Part shown: positions 49,586 to 58,585 of the stretch, one piece after another
Numbering within the stretch: the stretch's first letter is position 1
Layout of the letters: each line of letters begins with the position of its first letter
NCBI RefSeq assembly: GCF_019977295.1
Contig: NZ_AP024651.1
Location: 3,100,001-3,164,000 of the forward strand
Direction of reading: 5' to 3'
Origin: Arthrobacter sp. StoSoilB20
GTDB lineage: Bacteria; Actinomycetota; Actinomycetes; Actinomycetales; Micrococcaceae
Length of the DNA: 64,000 nt
Program-made: the position numbers and the translations under genes
Notes under the pieces: model-generated
Told to the model about the DNA's origin: nothing
Seen by the model: the letters and a program-made list of their open reading frames with translations, nothing else
The model's database searches: none

Positions 49586-51214
49586 TTACTTGGATATGAC
49601 GCCCAGGCGGAACTTGAAGGACGGGTCCAGTGTCTTGTCGACACCATTCACGCCGCTTCCGACTACCGCCACCTGTGCACCCTGGAGCAGGGGCAGCGTG
49701 GAAATGTCCTTGGCGAGGGCGTTCTGGACATCCTTGATGTCTGATTCCCGCTTGGTCTTGTCAGCCTCAGTCAACTGCTTGCCGATGAGGTCGTTCACCG
49801 TGGCGTTGTTGTAGTGGTTCTTCAGGAAGCCGCCCTCCGGGAAGAAGGGAGTGAGGTAGTTATCGGCATCGCTGAAGTCCGGGAACCAGCCAAACTGGAA
49901 CAACGGGTATTCATCGGCGCGGCTGGCCTTGCTGTAGGTGACCCATTCCGTGGACTGCAGGTTCACGGTGAAGAGGCCCGACTTCTCCAGCTGTTCCTTG
50001 ACCATTGCGTATTCATCTCCGGATGATCCGCCGTAGTGGTCCGGGTTGTACTGCAGGTTCAGTGCCACAGGCTCGGTAATTCCTGCGTCGGTCAAAACCT
50101 TCTTGGCCTTGTCCAGGCTTGGCTTTCCGCCATCACCGTAGGCATCCTTGAACGACTCGTTCGCACCAAGGAATCCGCTCGGAACGTTGGAGTACAGCGG
50201 CAGGTACGTGCCCTTGTAGACCTGGTCTGCGATGGCCTGGCGGTCAACGAGGTTGGCCACGGCCTGGCGGACGGCCAATGCCTTGGCCGGATCTGCGCCG
50301 GCTGCCTTGGTTCCATAGGGCATGGTGTCGAAGTTGAAGGTGATGTAGCGGATCTCGCCGCCAGGCCCGGTGAGGACCTTGACTTTGGAGTCCTTCCGGA
50401 GGTCATCGATGTCCGTGGCACTGAGGCTGCGGAAGGCGACGTCGATGGCTCCCTGCTGGATTTCCAGCTTCAGGTTGGTGGGGCTGGCGTAGTACTTGAT
50501 GGTGGCAGCATCGTTGGCCGGCTTGCCCAGGACGCCCTGGTAGTCCGGGAACGCCTTGAAGCTGACAAGCTCGTTCTTCTTGTAGCTGTCGATGGTGTAC
50601 TGGCCGTAGAAAGCATTGGCCTTGATGATCTCGTCGTCGGACAGGACTTTGTCGGCCGGGAAGACTTCGTCGTCCACGATCGGCGCGGCAGGGCTGCTAA
50701 GGATCTGGCTGAAAGTCTGGTCGTTGGCGTTCTTCAACTTGAACACCACTGTGGTGGCGTCCGGTGCGCTCACGCTCTCGATGTTCGTCAGCAACGATGC
50801 CGGGCCGGCGGGGTCGTTGATGGCCACCTGCCGGTCAAAGGAGAACTTGACGTCCTTGGAATCCAAGGTGTGGCCGTTGGCCCACTTCAGGCCGGATTTG
50901 AGCTTGACGGTGTACTCGGACGGAGCCGTGAACGACGACGATTCCGCCAGGTCCGGGACCGGCTCGGCTCCACCGGGCTTGGAGTTCAATAGGAAGGAGT
51001 AGATCTGGTTCATCACCATGAACGAACCGTTGTCATAAGACCCTGCCGGGTCAAGCGACGTGACCTTGTCTGTGGTGCCGTAGGCGATGGGGCCCGCGGC
51101 TGCCGGGGCGGACGAGGAGCCGCCGCCCGAGGGACCCGTGCATGCCGTCAAGGCGAGCGCGGAGATGCCCGCCAGCGCGATAACGCCGTGCAGGGCCTTC
51201 TTGTTCATTGCCAT
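49586..51214 (-). CDS. Peptide ABC importer substrate-binding lipoprotein
   Basis: A 542-residue family-5 solute-binding protein (DppA/OppA type). The start MAMNKKALHGVIALAGISAL leads to the lipobox ALTAC (about 22-26), then a Gly/Ser linker. Mature features include VTSLDPAGSYDNGSFMVMNQ and VKLKSGLKWANGHTLDSKDV, where substrate enters the cleft. It should bind peptides outside the membrane and deliver them to the two permeases. The ATG at 51214 follows GAAGG about 10 nt upstream; a start 21 codons earlier is unlikely. It is the first gene of the operon and diverges from the caspase gene. Confidence 0.92.
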   Translation of the reverse strand: MAMNKKALHGVIALAGISALALTACTGPSGGGSSSAPAAAGPIAYGTTDKVTSLDPAGSYDNGSFMVMNQIYSFLLNSKPGGAEPVPDLAESSSFTAPSEYTVKLKSGLKWANGHTLDSKDVKFSFDRQVAINDPAGPASLLTNIESVSAPDATTVVFKLKNANDQTFSQILSSPAAPIVDDEVFPADKVLSDDEIIKANAFYGQYTIDSYKKNELVSFKAFPDYQGVLGKPANDAATIKYYASPTNLKLEIQQGAIDVAFRSLSATDIDDLRKDSKVKVLTGPGGEIRYITFNFDTMPYGTKAAGADPAKALAVRQAVANLVDRQAIADQVYKGTYLPLYSNVPSGFLGANESFKDAYGDGGKPSLDKAKKVLTDAGITEPVALNLQYNPDHYGGSSGDEYAMVKEQLEKSGLFTVNLQSTEWVTYSKASRADEYPLFQFGWFPDFSDADNYLTPFFPEGGFLKNHYNNATVNDLIGKQLTEADKTKRESDIKDVQNALAKDISTLPLLQGAQVAVVGSGVNGVDKTLDPSFKFRLGVISK

Positions 51215-51319
51215 CTGGTGAACCTTCTGTTCGATGGATTCGGCGCGCCGCCGTGGGATATTTGTGACGGCGCACACTCTTAGTGCCTCGATTCAACCAG
51301 ACTTCGAACGGGGCGAACC

Positions 51320-51338
51320 CTCAAAACAGTGATTTGAG
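51320..51338. promoter_or_regulatory. Inverted repeat in the divergent gap (possible operator)
   Basis: CTCAAA and TTTGAG arms of 6 bp flank a 7-nt spacer in the 247-nt region between the peptide-binding-protein gene and the caspase gene. A repressor site or chance palindrome are both possible. The rest of the gap must hold the two promoters, but I could not assign -10/-35 elements with confidence. Confidence 0.3.
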
Positions 51339-51461
51339 ACACAAAATTTACTTTCCAGTAGCTTCGGTCCGGCTTCGGCAAACCATTGCCCGGGGTGGAG
51401 CTCAGGAATATGGTTTATTCCGAGTCTCCACTCACTGAAAGTCGGCACAAAGGACAGCCAC

Positions 51462-52289
51462 ATGAGCAAGGCAGCATTGTGCGTAGGGATCAACGAGTTC
51501 AAGTTCCTGCCCCAAGCCAGTTGGCTCAACGGCTGTGTGAACGACGCCGAGGATCTGGCGGGGATGTTGGAGAAGGACTATGGCTTCGACCGGTCCTCGA
51601 TCACGGTCCTTCGCGACGCCGGCGCTGCGAAGAAAAACGTCATGGCCGAACTCAATAAATTGGTTGACGCTGCGGTCTCGGGCGCTGCCAACCACATCGT
51701 CTTCACCTTCTCCAGCCACGGGACCCAGATCCCGGACAACAGCGGAGACGAAGACGACAGCCTTGATGAGGCATTCGCGTGCTACGACATCAATGACGCC
51801 GGTGACTCCTGGGATCCCGACACCGTCATTTCGGACGACGAACTGGCAGCAGCGTTTTCGCGCCTTCCGGAAGGCGTTTTGATGGACGTGGTCCTCGATA
51901 CCTGCCACAGCGGTACCGGGTTGAAGTCCTTGGACTTGATCCCCGGTCGTCGTCCGCGCTTTCTGCCGGCACCGACGCCACGCGCTGTTGTGGCCAACGA
52001 GGATCTGGAAACGCGGACCCTGCGGGACTTGGTCAAAGCGGCCAAGCTCTCTACCCCGGTACTCATGGCAGCTTGCCGGTCTGATCAAACCGCCGCCGAT
52101 GCCTTGATGGAGGGCCGCTACAACGGCGCGTTCACCTACAATTTGGTCAAGTCCCTGCACGGTGACCGGACCTTGGGGCGTGCGGCCCTGCTCAAAGAGG
52201 TCAGCAAGGGGCTCAAGTCCGGCGGCTTCGACCAGGTTGCACAGCTGGAAGCTTCCAAGCACGCACGAAACGCCGCCTGGGGTGCCTGA
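51462..52289 (+). CDS. Caspase-family (metacaspase-like) cysteine protease
   Basis: A 275-residue soluble protein made of a caspase (C14) domain only. The catalytic dyad is His86 in FTFSSHGTQIPD and Cys148 in VVLDTCHSGTG. The start CVGINEFKFL and the NDAEDLAGMLEKDYGF helix are typical of bacterial metacaspases. It has no signal peptide, membrane segment, or recruitment domain. Asp101 (SLDEAFACYD) and nearby acidic residues could form the S1 pocket for Arg/Lys or the calcium site. AAAGGA lies before the ATG. It converges with a metalloprotease gene with 38 nt between stops. The natural substrate is unknown. Confidence 0.9.
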   Translation: MSKAALCVGINEFKFLPQASWLNGCVNDAEDLAGMLEKDYGFDRSSITVLRDAGAAKKNVMAELNKLVDAAVSGAANHIVFTFSSHGTQIPDNSGDEDDSLDEAFACYDINDAGDSWDPDTVISDDELAAAFSRLPEGVLMDVVLDTCHSGTGLKSLDLIPGRRPRFLPAPTPRAVVANEDLETRTLRDLVKAAKLSTPVLMAACRSDQTAADALMEGRYNGAFTYNLVKSLHGDRTLGRAALLKEVSKGLKSGGFDQVAQLEASKHARNAAWGA

Positions 52290-52327
52290 CCGCCGCTCCT
52301 TCTCCGCCCGGACGTAAATTTCGGTTG

Positions 52328-53959
52328 TCAGCTGCCGGTGGCGTGGAACTTGTCCCGGACTCCCGAGGAGGCGGCCTCTTCGGCATCGTGGTGCTGGTCC
52401 GAACCAAACAGTTGTCCTTGCCGTTCCCTGTCCATCACCGGTTTGAGCGCTGCGTATACCAATCTGCCCCCGGCATCGAAGCGCAACAGCCCTCCCCCAC
52501 GGATGTCAACGAATTCCCTCCGGGTTTTCAGGCCGAGGCGCACATAAGCTTCCCTGCGGCTCATCCGGACGGTCTGGATGAAAGATGCACCGATCTCGGA
52601 GATGATGAAACCGTCCGGGGACACACGCTCCGAGGTCCGTACCCGCGTGGAGCTCAAGGGCGTGCGGCGCTCCAGCCGCGCCGCCTCCAGAAGCCGCGGA
52701 TTCTCCCAGACGAATCGCTGCACCTCCTGGGGATCGGAGCCGAGGGCCGACAACCTGATGGGGTAGCGGAGCCCTTGGTAGCTGTCCACGCCGCTGATGT
52801 TGTTAATGGACACCCTGCGTATGCCTATTCCGGAGAACTCGGCCTGGAGTGCCTCACGGTATCCATGGTTGTCTTCGGGAACCATGTCGAGGTCGGCCGC
52901 GATGATGCCGCGAAGCAGGTCCCGCCACGAAACGTCGACCGGTGGCATGTAGGAGAGGCCACGGATCACCATGCGCAGGACACGCGTAGCCACTATCGAG
53001 CCTGATTCGGCCTTCTGTTGCAGGCTTTGGTTGTCTCCGAACCGCGCGTTCCGCTCCGACCACAGCCGCTGGACCGCCCGGAGCACCGCCCCCACCACCA
53101 CGGCCCCCCTCGCATGCGGTTCCGGAAGGGACTGCCAGTCTTCGGGCACGGCGCCTATGAACGGTTCCCGCAATGGTCCACGGGCGAAGAGATCGCGGGC
53201 AAAATCGAAAAGGGACCGCATCAGGACCACATCGTCCACTACTTGCCCGGCCTCAAAGCCGCCACCGGCCGCTTCAAGTTGCCGCGAGACGATGTCCCGG
53301 GAAGAAAAGACCGAAAGGATGGCTACGATGTCGGCCAACGCCTCGTGCATGGCCAACTGCTCCATGGTGGCCATCTGGTCCGCCCACGCGGGACGGAATC
53401 CGTCCAGGATGGCATGGGTCACCTCGTGGGCAACAATGTCACGGTAGAGGGCTGTGGGTACTTTATAACCCATCCGGTCCACCGAACCGAAGCGGATGAT
53501 GTTGGTGCCCCGCTCGTAGCCGGTGTCGGTGGCGGTGATCAGGTCCCTGGCTTTGAGGACCACCCGCCCTTCCGGATTCCACGGCATGCGCCTGCCGAGG
53601 GTTGATTCGAAGATGTCCAAGGTGCTCATGGCCACGCCATAGACGTGCTGGGCCAGGAAGCGGGTGTCATCAAGGAGCTCACGCAAACCGGCCGGTGGGG
53701 GTTCGGAAACCAGCTTCCAGGGATCACCTTGCTGCGTCAGGGTCACCGGGGACACAGAGGTTCCTCGCCACTTCCTGATGTGGATTGCATAGCGATGACC
53801 CGTGGGACCACGCCTCAGGCGTTCTACCGGGATCCGGACCTGTGCAGTCAGCGGCGCCATTCCCGGGGCGCCAATCGGCCCCTCGGCAAGAACGGTCACT
53901 GAGACCATCTGCCCGGCTTTGATGTCTCCCGGGCTCTTTTTTGGAAATGCCACAGTCAT
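52328..53959 (-). CDS. Thermolysin-like (gluzincin) metalloprotease
   Basis: A 543-residue protein with no signal peptide. The zinc site is HEVTH (178-182) in DIVAHEVTHAILDGF, with the third ligand as Glu206 in MHEALADIVAIL, close to the NExxxD motif of thermolysin-type M4 peptidases. A beta-rich N-terminal region (1-90) and a C-terminal region of about 330 residues (including FVWENPRLLEAARLER) match nothing I know. The ATG at 53959 has GGGACGG upstream; a TTG 8 codons earlier is possible. Without an export signal it should act in the cytoplasm, which is unusual for this type. It converges with the caspase gene. Confidence 0.8.
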   Translation of the reverse strand: MTVAFPKKSPGDIKAGQMVSVTVLAEGPIGAPGMAPLTAQVRIPVERLRRGPTGHRYAIHIRKWRGTSVSPVTLTQQGDPWKLVSEPPPAGLRELLDDTRFLAQHVYGVAMSTLDIFESTLGRRMPWNPEGRVVLKARDLITATDTGYERGTNIIRFGSVDRMGYKVPTALYRDIVAHEVTHAILDGFRPAWADQMATMEQLAMHEALADIVAILSVFSSRDIVSRQLEAAGGGFEAGQVVDDVVLMRSLFDFARDLFARGPLREPFIGAVPEDWQSLPEPHARGAVVVGAVLRAVQRLWSERNARFGDNQSLQQKAESGSIVATRVLRMVIRGLSYMPPVDVSWRDLLRGIIAADLDMVPEDNHGYREALQAEFSGIGIRRVSINNISGVDSYQGLRYPIRLSALGSDPQEVQRFVWENPRLLEAARLERRTPLSSTRVRTSERVSPDGFIISEIGASFIQTVRMSRREAYVRLGLKTRREFVDIRGGGLLRFDAGGRLVYAALKPVMDRERQGQLFGSDQHHDAEEAASSGVRDKFHATGS

Positions 53960-54077
53960 CGCCGTCCCGAATGCGGACCCCAAATACCGCAGCGGAAGCG
54001 CTGCTTAGGCCAGTATGGAGGCGCCCCATTCCGGTGGCAATGGCTGTGGCGGGAATGGGCCCTGGACCGGATTGCTC

Positions 54078-55217
54078 CTAGAGAGCCACGCGCTGAAGGG
54101 AACGGGCGGCGTCGATGGTCGCCTGCCCCAAAACCCTGCTGCCCTGGTACAGGACTACGGTCTGCCCCGGAGCCACGCCGCGGAGCGGCTCGGTCAGGGT
54201 GACAACCAGCTCTGCACGCTGCACTCCAGAGTCGTCATCGACGGTCTCCACGTGGGCTCGCGCCGGAACGGGATCCCCATGCGCCCTTACCTGGGCATGG
54301 CAATCAAACTCTGCGCCCGTCTCGACTTCGGCGATGGGCAGGCCTGCCCAGGAAACCTTGATGCCGCGGATCTCGTCGATGGCCAGCAGTGCCTCCGGCC
54401 CCACCACCACTTTGTTTTCCTTGGGACGGATTTCCAGGACAAAGCGGGGCTTGCCATCAGCGGCCGGGGTTCCCAGCTTCAAACCGCGCCGCTGTCCCAC
54501 TGTGAACGCGTTGGCACCGGGGTGCTCGCCGACCTTGGCGCCGGTTTCGTCCACGATGTCACCGGTAGTCATGTCGATCTTCTCGGCCAGCCAGCCACGG
54601 GTGTCGCCGTCGGAAATGAAGCAGATGTCGTGGCTGTCCGGCTTGTTGGCCACGGACAGGCCCCGCCGCTCGGCTTCAGCACGTACTTCTGCCTTGGAGG
54701 GGGTCTCTGCCAGCGGGAACATGGAGTGCTTGAGCTGCTCATGGGTCAGGACACCCAGGACGTAGCTCTGGTCCTTGGCCCAATCGGCTGCGCGGTGGAG
54801 TTCACGGTTGCCGTCGGCGTCCTCGATCACCTTGGCATAGTGCCCGGTGCAGACTGCGTCGAAGCCCAGTGCGATGGCCTTTTCCAGCAGGGCCGCGAAC
54901 TTGATGCGTTCATTGCATCGCATGCAGGGGTTCGGTGTCCGGCCGGCAGCGTATTCATCAATGAAGTCCTGGACAACGTCTTCCTTGAAGCGCTCCGAAA
55001 AATCCCACACATAGTAAGGGATTCCAAGGACGTCGCAGGCCCGCCAGGCATCACGGGAGTCTTCAATGGTGCAGCAGCCCCGGCTTCCGGTACGCAGGGT
55101 GCCGGGCATGCGCGACAACGCGAGGTGGACTCCGACGACGTCGTGTCCGGCCTCTACGGCGCGGGCGGCGGCTACGGCGGAGTCCACTCCGCCGCTCATT
55201 GCTGCAAGTACTCGCAT
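54078..55217 (-). CDS. mnmA: tRNA-specific 2-thiouridylase MnmA
   Basis: A 379-residue enzyme that puts sulfur at C2 of U34 in Glu, Gln and Lys tRNAs. The ATP-binding PP-loop is [13 protein letters not shown] (5-17). The catalytic cysteines are Cys98 in [10 protein letters not shown] and Cys199 in SHDICF. The C-terminal domain carries [12 protein letters not shown] and [12 protein letters not shown]. Sulfur would come from the cysteine desulfurase encoded 1.4 kb away. AGAAAG lies before the ATG. In mycobacteria the desulfurase gene directly precedes mnmA; here an FAD reductase gene lies between them on the other strand. Confidence 0.95.
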   Translation of the reverse strand: MRVLAAMSGGVDSAVAAARAVEAGHDVVGVHLALSRMPGTLRTGSRGCCTIEDSRDAWRACDVLGIPYYVWDFSERFKEDVVQDFIDEYAAGRTPNPCMRCNERIKFAALLEKAIALGFDAVCTGHYAKVIEDADGNRELHRAADWAKDQSYVLGVLTHEQLKHSMFPLAETPSKAEVRAEAERRGLSVANKPDSHDICFISDGDTRGWLAEKIDMTTGDIVDETGAKVGEHPGANAFTVGQRRGLKLGTPAADGKPRFVLEIRPKENKVVVGPEALLAIDEIRGIKVSWAGLPIAEVETGAEFDCHAQVRAHGDPVPARAHVETVDDDSGVQRAELVVTLTEPLRGVAPGQTVVLYQGSRVLGQATIDAARSLQRVAL

Positions 55218-55278
55218 GCTGGCTTTCTGTTGGGGCTGTGGCTACTGGTCCGGATCAGACCAGCCGACGTGCCCGTCT

Positions 55279-55284
55279 ATTCTA
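55279..55284 (-). promoter_or_regulatory. Candidate mnmA -10 box
   Basis: TAGAAT on the minus strand about 61 nt upstream of the mnmA ATG. It is a good actinobacterial -10 hexamer, but no clear -35 is seen. Confidence 0.45.
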
Positions 55285-55314
55285 GCGTGCTTTACCACGG
55301 CTGCACTAAATCCC

Positions 55315-55343
55315 TTGACCGGCCCCGCCAAGGATTCTAAAGT
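55315..55343 (+). promoter_or_regulatory. SigA-type promoter of the FAD reductase gene
   Basis: TTGACC and TAAAGT are separated by exactly 17 nt, a near-consensus housekeeping promoter. The start of transcription would be close to 55350, giving a leader of only about 20 nt. Confidence 0.6.
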
Positions 55344-55373
55344 CAAGAGAACTGGTTTTAGAAACGAGTGGAC

Positions 55374-56609
55374 ATGGCACAGGAACGAATGGTTATTGCC
55401 GGCGCGGGACTGGCCGGTGCCACCGCAGCCAAGACACTGCGCGCAGAGGGCTACGAGGGACCCATCACGCTGGTGGGCGCCGAAAACCGGAATCCCTACA
55501 TCCGTCCGCCCCTGTCAAAGGAATTCCTCCTTGGCAAGGCCGGCGCGGACACCGCAGAAGTGGTTCCGGCGGACTGGTACGCCCGGAACGACGTCGAACT
55601 CCTCCTCGCCAGTCCTGCCCACGGAGTCGACACCCGCAACCATGAGGTAGTGCTGGCAACGGGTCGAACTCTTGGCTACTCCAAGCTGCTCCTGGCAACC
55701 GGGGCACTGCCGCGGACCATCCCGCTGCCGGGTTCTGAACTTCAGGGAGTGATGACGTTCAGGACTTTTGAGGACAGCTTGAAGCTGCGCGGCCTGCTGG
55801 CCGACGGCGGGCGCAACGTTGTGATGATCGGTTCAGGCTGGATTGGCATGGAACTGGCCGCAGCGGCGCGCACCTACGGGAACGACGTGACGCTCCTGGG
55901 CCTGGAAGATATTCCCCTCAGCGCAGCCATCGGGCCCGCGCTTGGTGCCTGCTTCCAGCGGGTCCACACTTCCCACGGCGTGCATTTCCGTCTTCCTGCG
56001 AGCGCCGCTGGTATCGAGGGGCGCGAGGGCAGGGCAACAGCGGTCCGTACGAGTACGGGCGAAACGATTCCGGCGGACGTCGTCATCATCGCAGTGGGGG
56101 TTGTCCCGGATACTTCCCTCGCCGGTTCAGCGGGCATTGCCCTCCGCAATGGGATCCTGGTTGACGCCGGGCTCCGCAGCAGCGCCCAGGACGTCTTCGC
56201 CGCCGGCGACGCGGCGAACGCCCTGCATCCCTTCACGGGCGAACACCAGCGCAGCGAACACTGGGCAAATGCCCTCAACGGCGGCAAGGTTGCGGCGAAG
56301 TCCATGCTGGGCCAGGCTGCCGTGCTGGACGTCATCCCCTACTTCTACACAGACCAGTTCGAGCTCAGTATGGAGTACTGGGGATTCCCGACCCTGGCCA
56401 CAGGCATTGAACCAGTAATCCGTGGCTCGACGGCCGATGCCGGCTTCATGGCTTTCTGGCTGAACGACGGCCTGGTGGTGGCGGGCATGAGCATCAACCA
56501 AACAAAGGTGCAGAAGCCGGTCAAAGCCCTGATTTCCGGGCGGGTCCGCGTTGACGTTGCAGGCCTCACGGATCCAGGAGTGCCCTTGGAAGAGCTGGTT
56601 CCCGGCTAG
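55374..56609 (+). CDS. FAD-dependent ferredoxin-reductase-type oxidoreductase
   Basis: A 411-residue flavoprotein. The FAD motif is VIAGAGLAGATAAKTLR, the NAD motif VVMIGSGWIGMELAAAAR (about 142-159), and DVFAAGDAANALHPF closes the FAD site. The family feeds electrons to ferredoxins of P450 or Rieske oxygenases (rhodocoxin reductase type), but no ferredoxin or oxygenase gene is present here. The ATG is two codons inside an in-frame GTG (55368). No ribosome site is seen for either. It stands alone between mnmA and the desulfurase on the opposite strand, with its own promoter. Confidence 0.88.
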   Translation: MAQERMVIAGAGLAGATAAKTLRAEGYEGPITLVGAENRNPYIRPPLSKEFLLGKAGADTAEVVPADWYARNDVELLLASPAHGVDTRNHEVVLATGRTLGYSKLLLATGALPRTIPLPGSELQGVMTFRTFEDSLKLRGLLADGGRNVVMIGSGWIGMELAAAARTYGNDVTLLGLEDIPLSAAIGPALGACFQRVHTSHGVHFRLPASAAGIEGREGRATAVRTSTGETIPADVVIIAVGVVPDTSLAGSAGIALRNGILVDAGLRSSAQDVFAAGDAANALHPFTGEHQRSEHWANALNGGKVAAKSMLGQAAVLDVIPYFYTDQFELSMEYWGFPTLATGIEPVIRGSTADAGFMAFWLNDGLVVAGMSINQTKVQKPVKALISGRVRVDVAGLTDPGVPLEELVPG

Positions 56610-56620
56610 GCGCAAGGCCG

Positions 56621-57850
56621 TCAGGACGTGTGCGATCCCTGCCGCGCCACTGTTGCCGCAGTTTGGATGCTGGACTCGTGACCGGCCATGCCCGCCTGCC
56701 GGGCCCTTGAACAGGCCTCGGGAAGGGCTTTCAGGAGCGCTTCGACGTCCGTGTCCGTAGAGCTGTGGCCCAGGGTGAAGCGTTGTGCCCCGCGGGCCGT
56801 GTCCTCATCCAGGCCCATCGCCAACAGCACATGGGATGGCCGCGGCACCCCTGCCGTGCAGGCAGAGCCGGTGGAAGATTCGACCCCGGCCAGGTCCAGG
56901 AGGAAAAGGAGCGAATCGCCCTCGCATCCCGGGAAGGTAAAGTGTGCATTTCCCGGCAGTCGCCCCTCGCCCGCAGCACCGCGCAGCACTGCCTCGGGTA
57001 CGGCCGCCATAACGCCCTCGATCAGCTGATCGCGCAAGGCGCTGAGCCGCCTGCGCTCTTCGGACAGGCTCTGTGTCACGGACTGGGCCGCTGCGGCGAA
57101 AGCTGCAATGGCCGGCGTATCCAGCGTTCCGGAGCGAACATCCCGTTCCTGGCCACCACCGTGCTGGACCGGCGTCAGCTTCACTGACCTGCCAAGGAAC
57201 AGGGCACCAACGCCCACGGGACCGCCAAGCTTGTGCCCTGAGACCGACATTGCCGCCAGCCCGCTCCCCCGGAAATCCACGGGGACGGACCCAAAAGCCT
57301 GGACGGCGTCAGAGTGGACCGGTATTCCGTGGGGCTTGGCGAGCTCAACGATCCCAGCGACCGGCTGGATGGTTCCGACCTCGTTGTTGGCCCACATCAC
57401 GGTGATAAGCGCAATTGACTCCGGGTCCCTGGCGATCTCCCGCTCAAGGACCTCGAGCCGCACCGCGCCGGACCCATCGACCGGAAGCCACACGACGTCG
57501 GCGCCCTCGTGGCGCTCCAGCCACTCGACGGTGTCCAGAACGGCGTGATGTTCGACGGCGGAGCAAAGGATCCGCGTCCGGCGCGGGTCCTCGTCCCGGC
57601 GGGCCCAGAACAAGCCCTTGACAGCCAGGTTGTCCGCCTCGGTTCCGCCGGAGGTGAAAATGACCTCCGAGGGATGCGCTCCGGCTGCAGCGGCAAGCAT
57701 TTCACGGGAGTCCTCTACGGCGCGGCGGGCACGACGACCCGCTCCGTGCAGTGAGGACGGATTTCCGGTTCGCGCAAGCTCCCGCGTCATGACGGCGAGC
57801 GCTTCGGCCGATAACGGCGTGGTGGCAGCGTGGTCGAGGTATACAGGCAC
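56621..57850 (-). CDS. Cysteine desulfurase, NifS/IscS type
   Basis: A 409-residue PLP enzyme that takes sulfur from cysteine for tRNA thiolation and iron-sulfur clusters. PLP lysine is Lys207 in SGHKLGG, His101 in AVEHHAVLD, and the persulfide cysteine is Cys331 in SSTGSACTAGV, with a long loop before the following PRPSHVLLAMG (IscS/NifS class I type). The GTG start is exactly 6 nt after TAGAAT and has no ribosome site, so the mRNA is probably leaderless. The C-terminal tail (AGMAGHESSIQTAATVARQG) is longer than usual. It should serve MnmA. Confidence 0.94.
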   Translation of the reverse strand: MPVYLDHAATTPLSAEALAVMTRELARTGNPSSLHGAGRRARRAVEDSREMLAAAAGAHPSEVIFTSGGTEADNLAVKGLFWARRDEDPRRTRILCSAVEHHAVLDTVEWLERHEGADVVWLPVDGSGAVRLEVLEREIARDPESIALITVMWANNEVGTIQPVAGIVELAKPHGIPVHSDAVQAFGSVPVDFRGSGLAAMSVSGHKLGGPVGVGALFLGRSVKLTPVQHGGGQERDVRSGTLDTPAIAAFAAAAQSVTQSLSEERRRLSALRDQLIEGVMAAVPEAVLRGAAGEGRLPGNAHFTFPGCEGDSLLFLLDLAGVESSTGSACTAGVPRPSHVLLAMGLDEDTARGAQRFTLGHSSTDTDVEALLKALPEACSRARQAGMAGHESSIQTAATVARQGSHTS

Positions 57851-57856
57851 CTTGCC

Positions 57857-57862
57857 ATTCTA
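57857..57862 (-). promoter_or_regulatory. -10 box of a leaderless promoter (desulfurase)
   Basis: TAGAAT followed by 6 nt then the GTG start of the cysteine desulfurase gene. No -35 consensus is visible. Confidence 0.55.
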
Positions 57863-57872
57863 CCGGCGGGGC

Positions 57873-58550
57873 CTAGGACGGCGGGGTTTGGTTCGCCGTC
57901 ACGATCCGCGCACAGCAGTGGCCCGGTCCCAGGTCTGGCACCACTTCGACGGCATCAGCGGCCAAAGTGTCGGCGACTCCGGAGAGGAAAGCGCCGTTCA
58001 TGGCGCACACCACCTCCCGATGCTCCTGGGATAACCGATGAAACGGGCAGTTCAGCAGGTTGTATCCGCCTTCGCCATCAGGCACAGGCTCGTATCCGAG
58101 GCCGGCCAGGGTGGCTGCAAAATCCCCATCGCCTCCGATCCGCCGCCCCTTGGTGGCTGCGACTTCCGCCAGAGCCTCAGCGATAGGGACGTCCGCCGTT
58201 GCCGAGTGCGAAATGGCGGAGGCCAGGAGGTCCCCTGCAAGATCGTAGTGTCGTGGCGGAACGGAGACTCCCACCTCGTCCACCACGGGTACGTAGAGTT
58301 TGGCAGGGCGCCCTGAACCAGGCCCTGCTTTGTCCGCCGTTTTCCGGAACTGCGGGCTCAGCAATCCATCCCGGACCAACCTGTCCAAGTGGAAGGACGC
58401 TGTGCTGCGCGGTATGGCCATGGCTTGGGCGGCCTCGTCACGCCCCACCGCGTGGCCCGCACGCTTGACGTAGTTGTACAGGTCCCTGCGGCAGGTGTCG
58501 TTCAGCGAAGCTACCGCCGAAAGCCGCTGGAGCCAGGTGAGGCCGTTCAT
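57873..58550 (-). CDS. SufR-like HTH regulator with C-terminal cysteines
   Basis: A 225-residue regulator. An N-terminal winged helix (about 14-75) includes GRDEAAQAMAIPRSTASFHL and a wing rich in Gly/Arg/Lys (TADKAGPGSGRPAKLYVP). The C-terminal half has a cysteine set: LLNCPFHRLSQEHREVVCAM (Cys-x13-Cys) and GHCCARI about 30 residues later. This resembles SufR, whose iron-sulfur cluster controls Suf genes. The gene lies just upstream of the cysteine desulfurase on the same strand, so it may sense cluster status and regulate sulfur supply. Cluster binding is inferred. Confidence 0.8.
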   Translation of the reverse strand: MNGLTWLQRLSAVASLNDTCRRDLYNYVKRAGHAVGRDEAAQAMAIPRSTASFHLDRLVRDGLLSPQFRKTADKAGPGSGRPAKLYVPVVDEVGVSVPPRHYDLAGDLLASAISHSATADVPIAEALAEVAATKGRRIGGDGDFAATLAGLGYEPVPDGEGGYNLLNCPFHRLSQEHREVVCAMNGAFLSGVADTLAADAVEVVPDLGPGHCCARIVTANQTPPS

Positions 58551-58585
58551 GGAGCAAGGGTAACTCTAAAAACAAGGAACGCTGC

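Noticed and set aside
54015..55340. Plus-strand open frame of 441 codons opposite mnmA
   Set aside because: Antisense shadow of mnmA; no family features.
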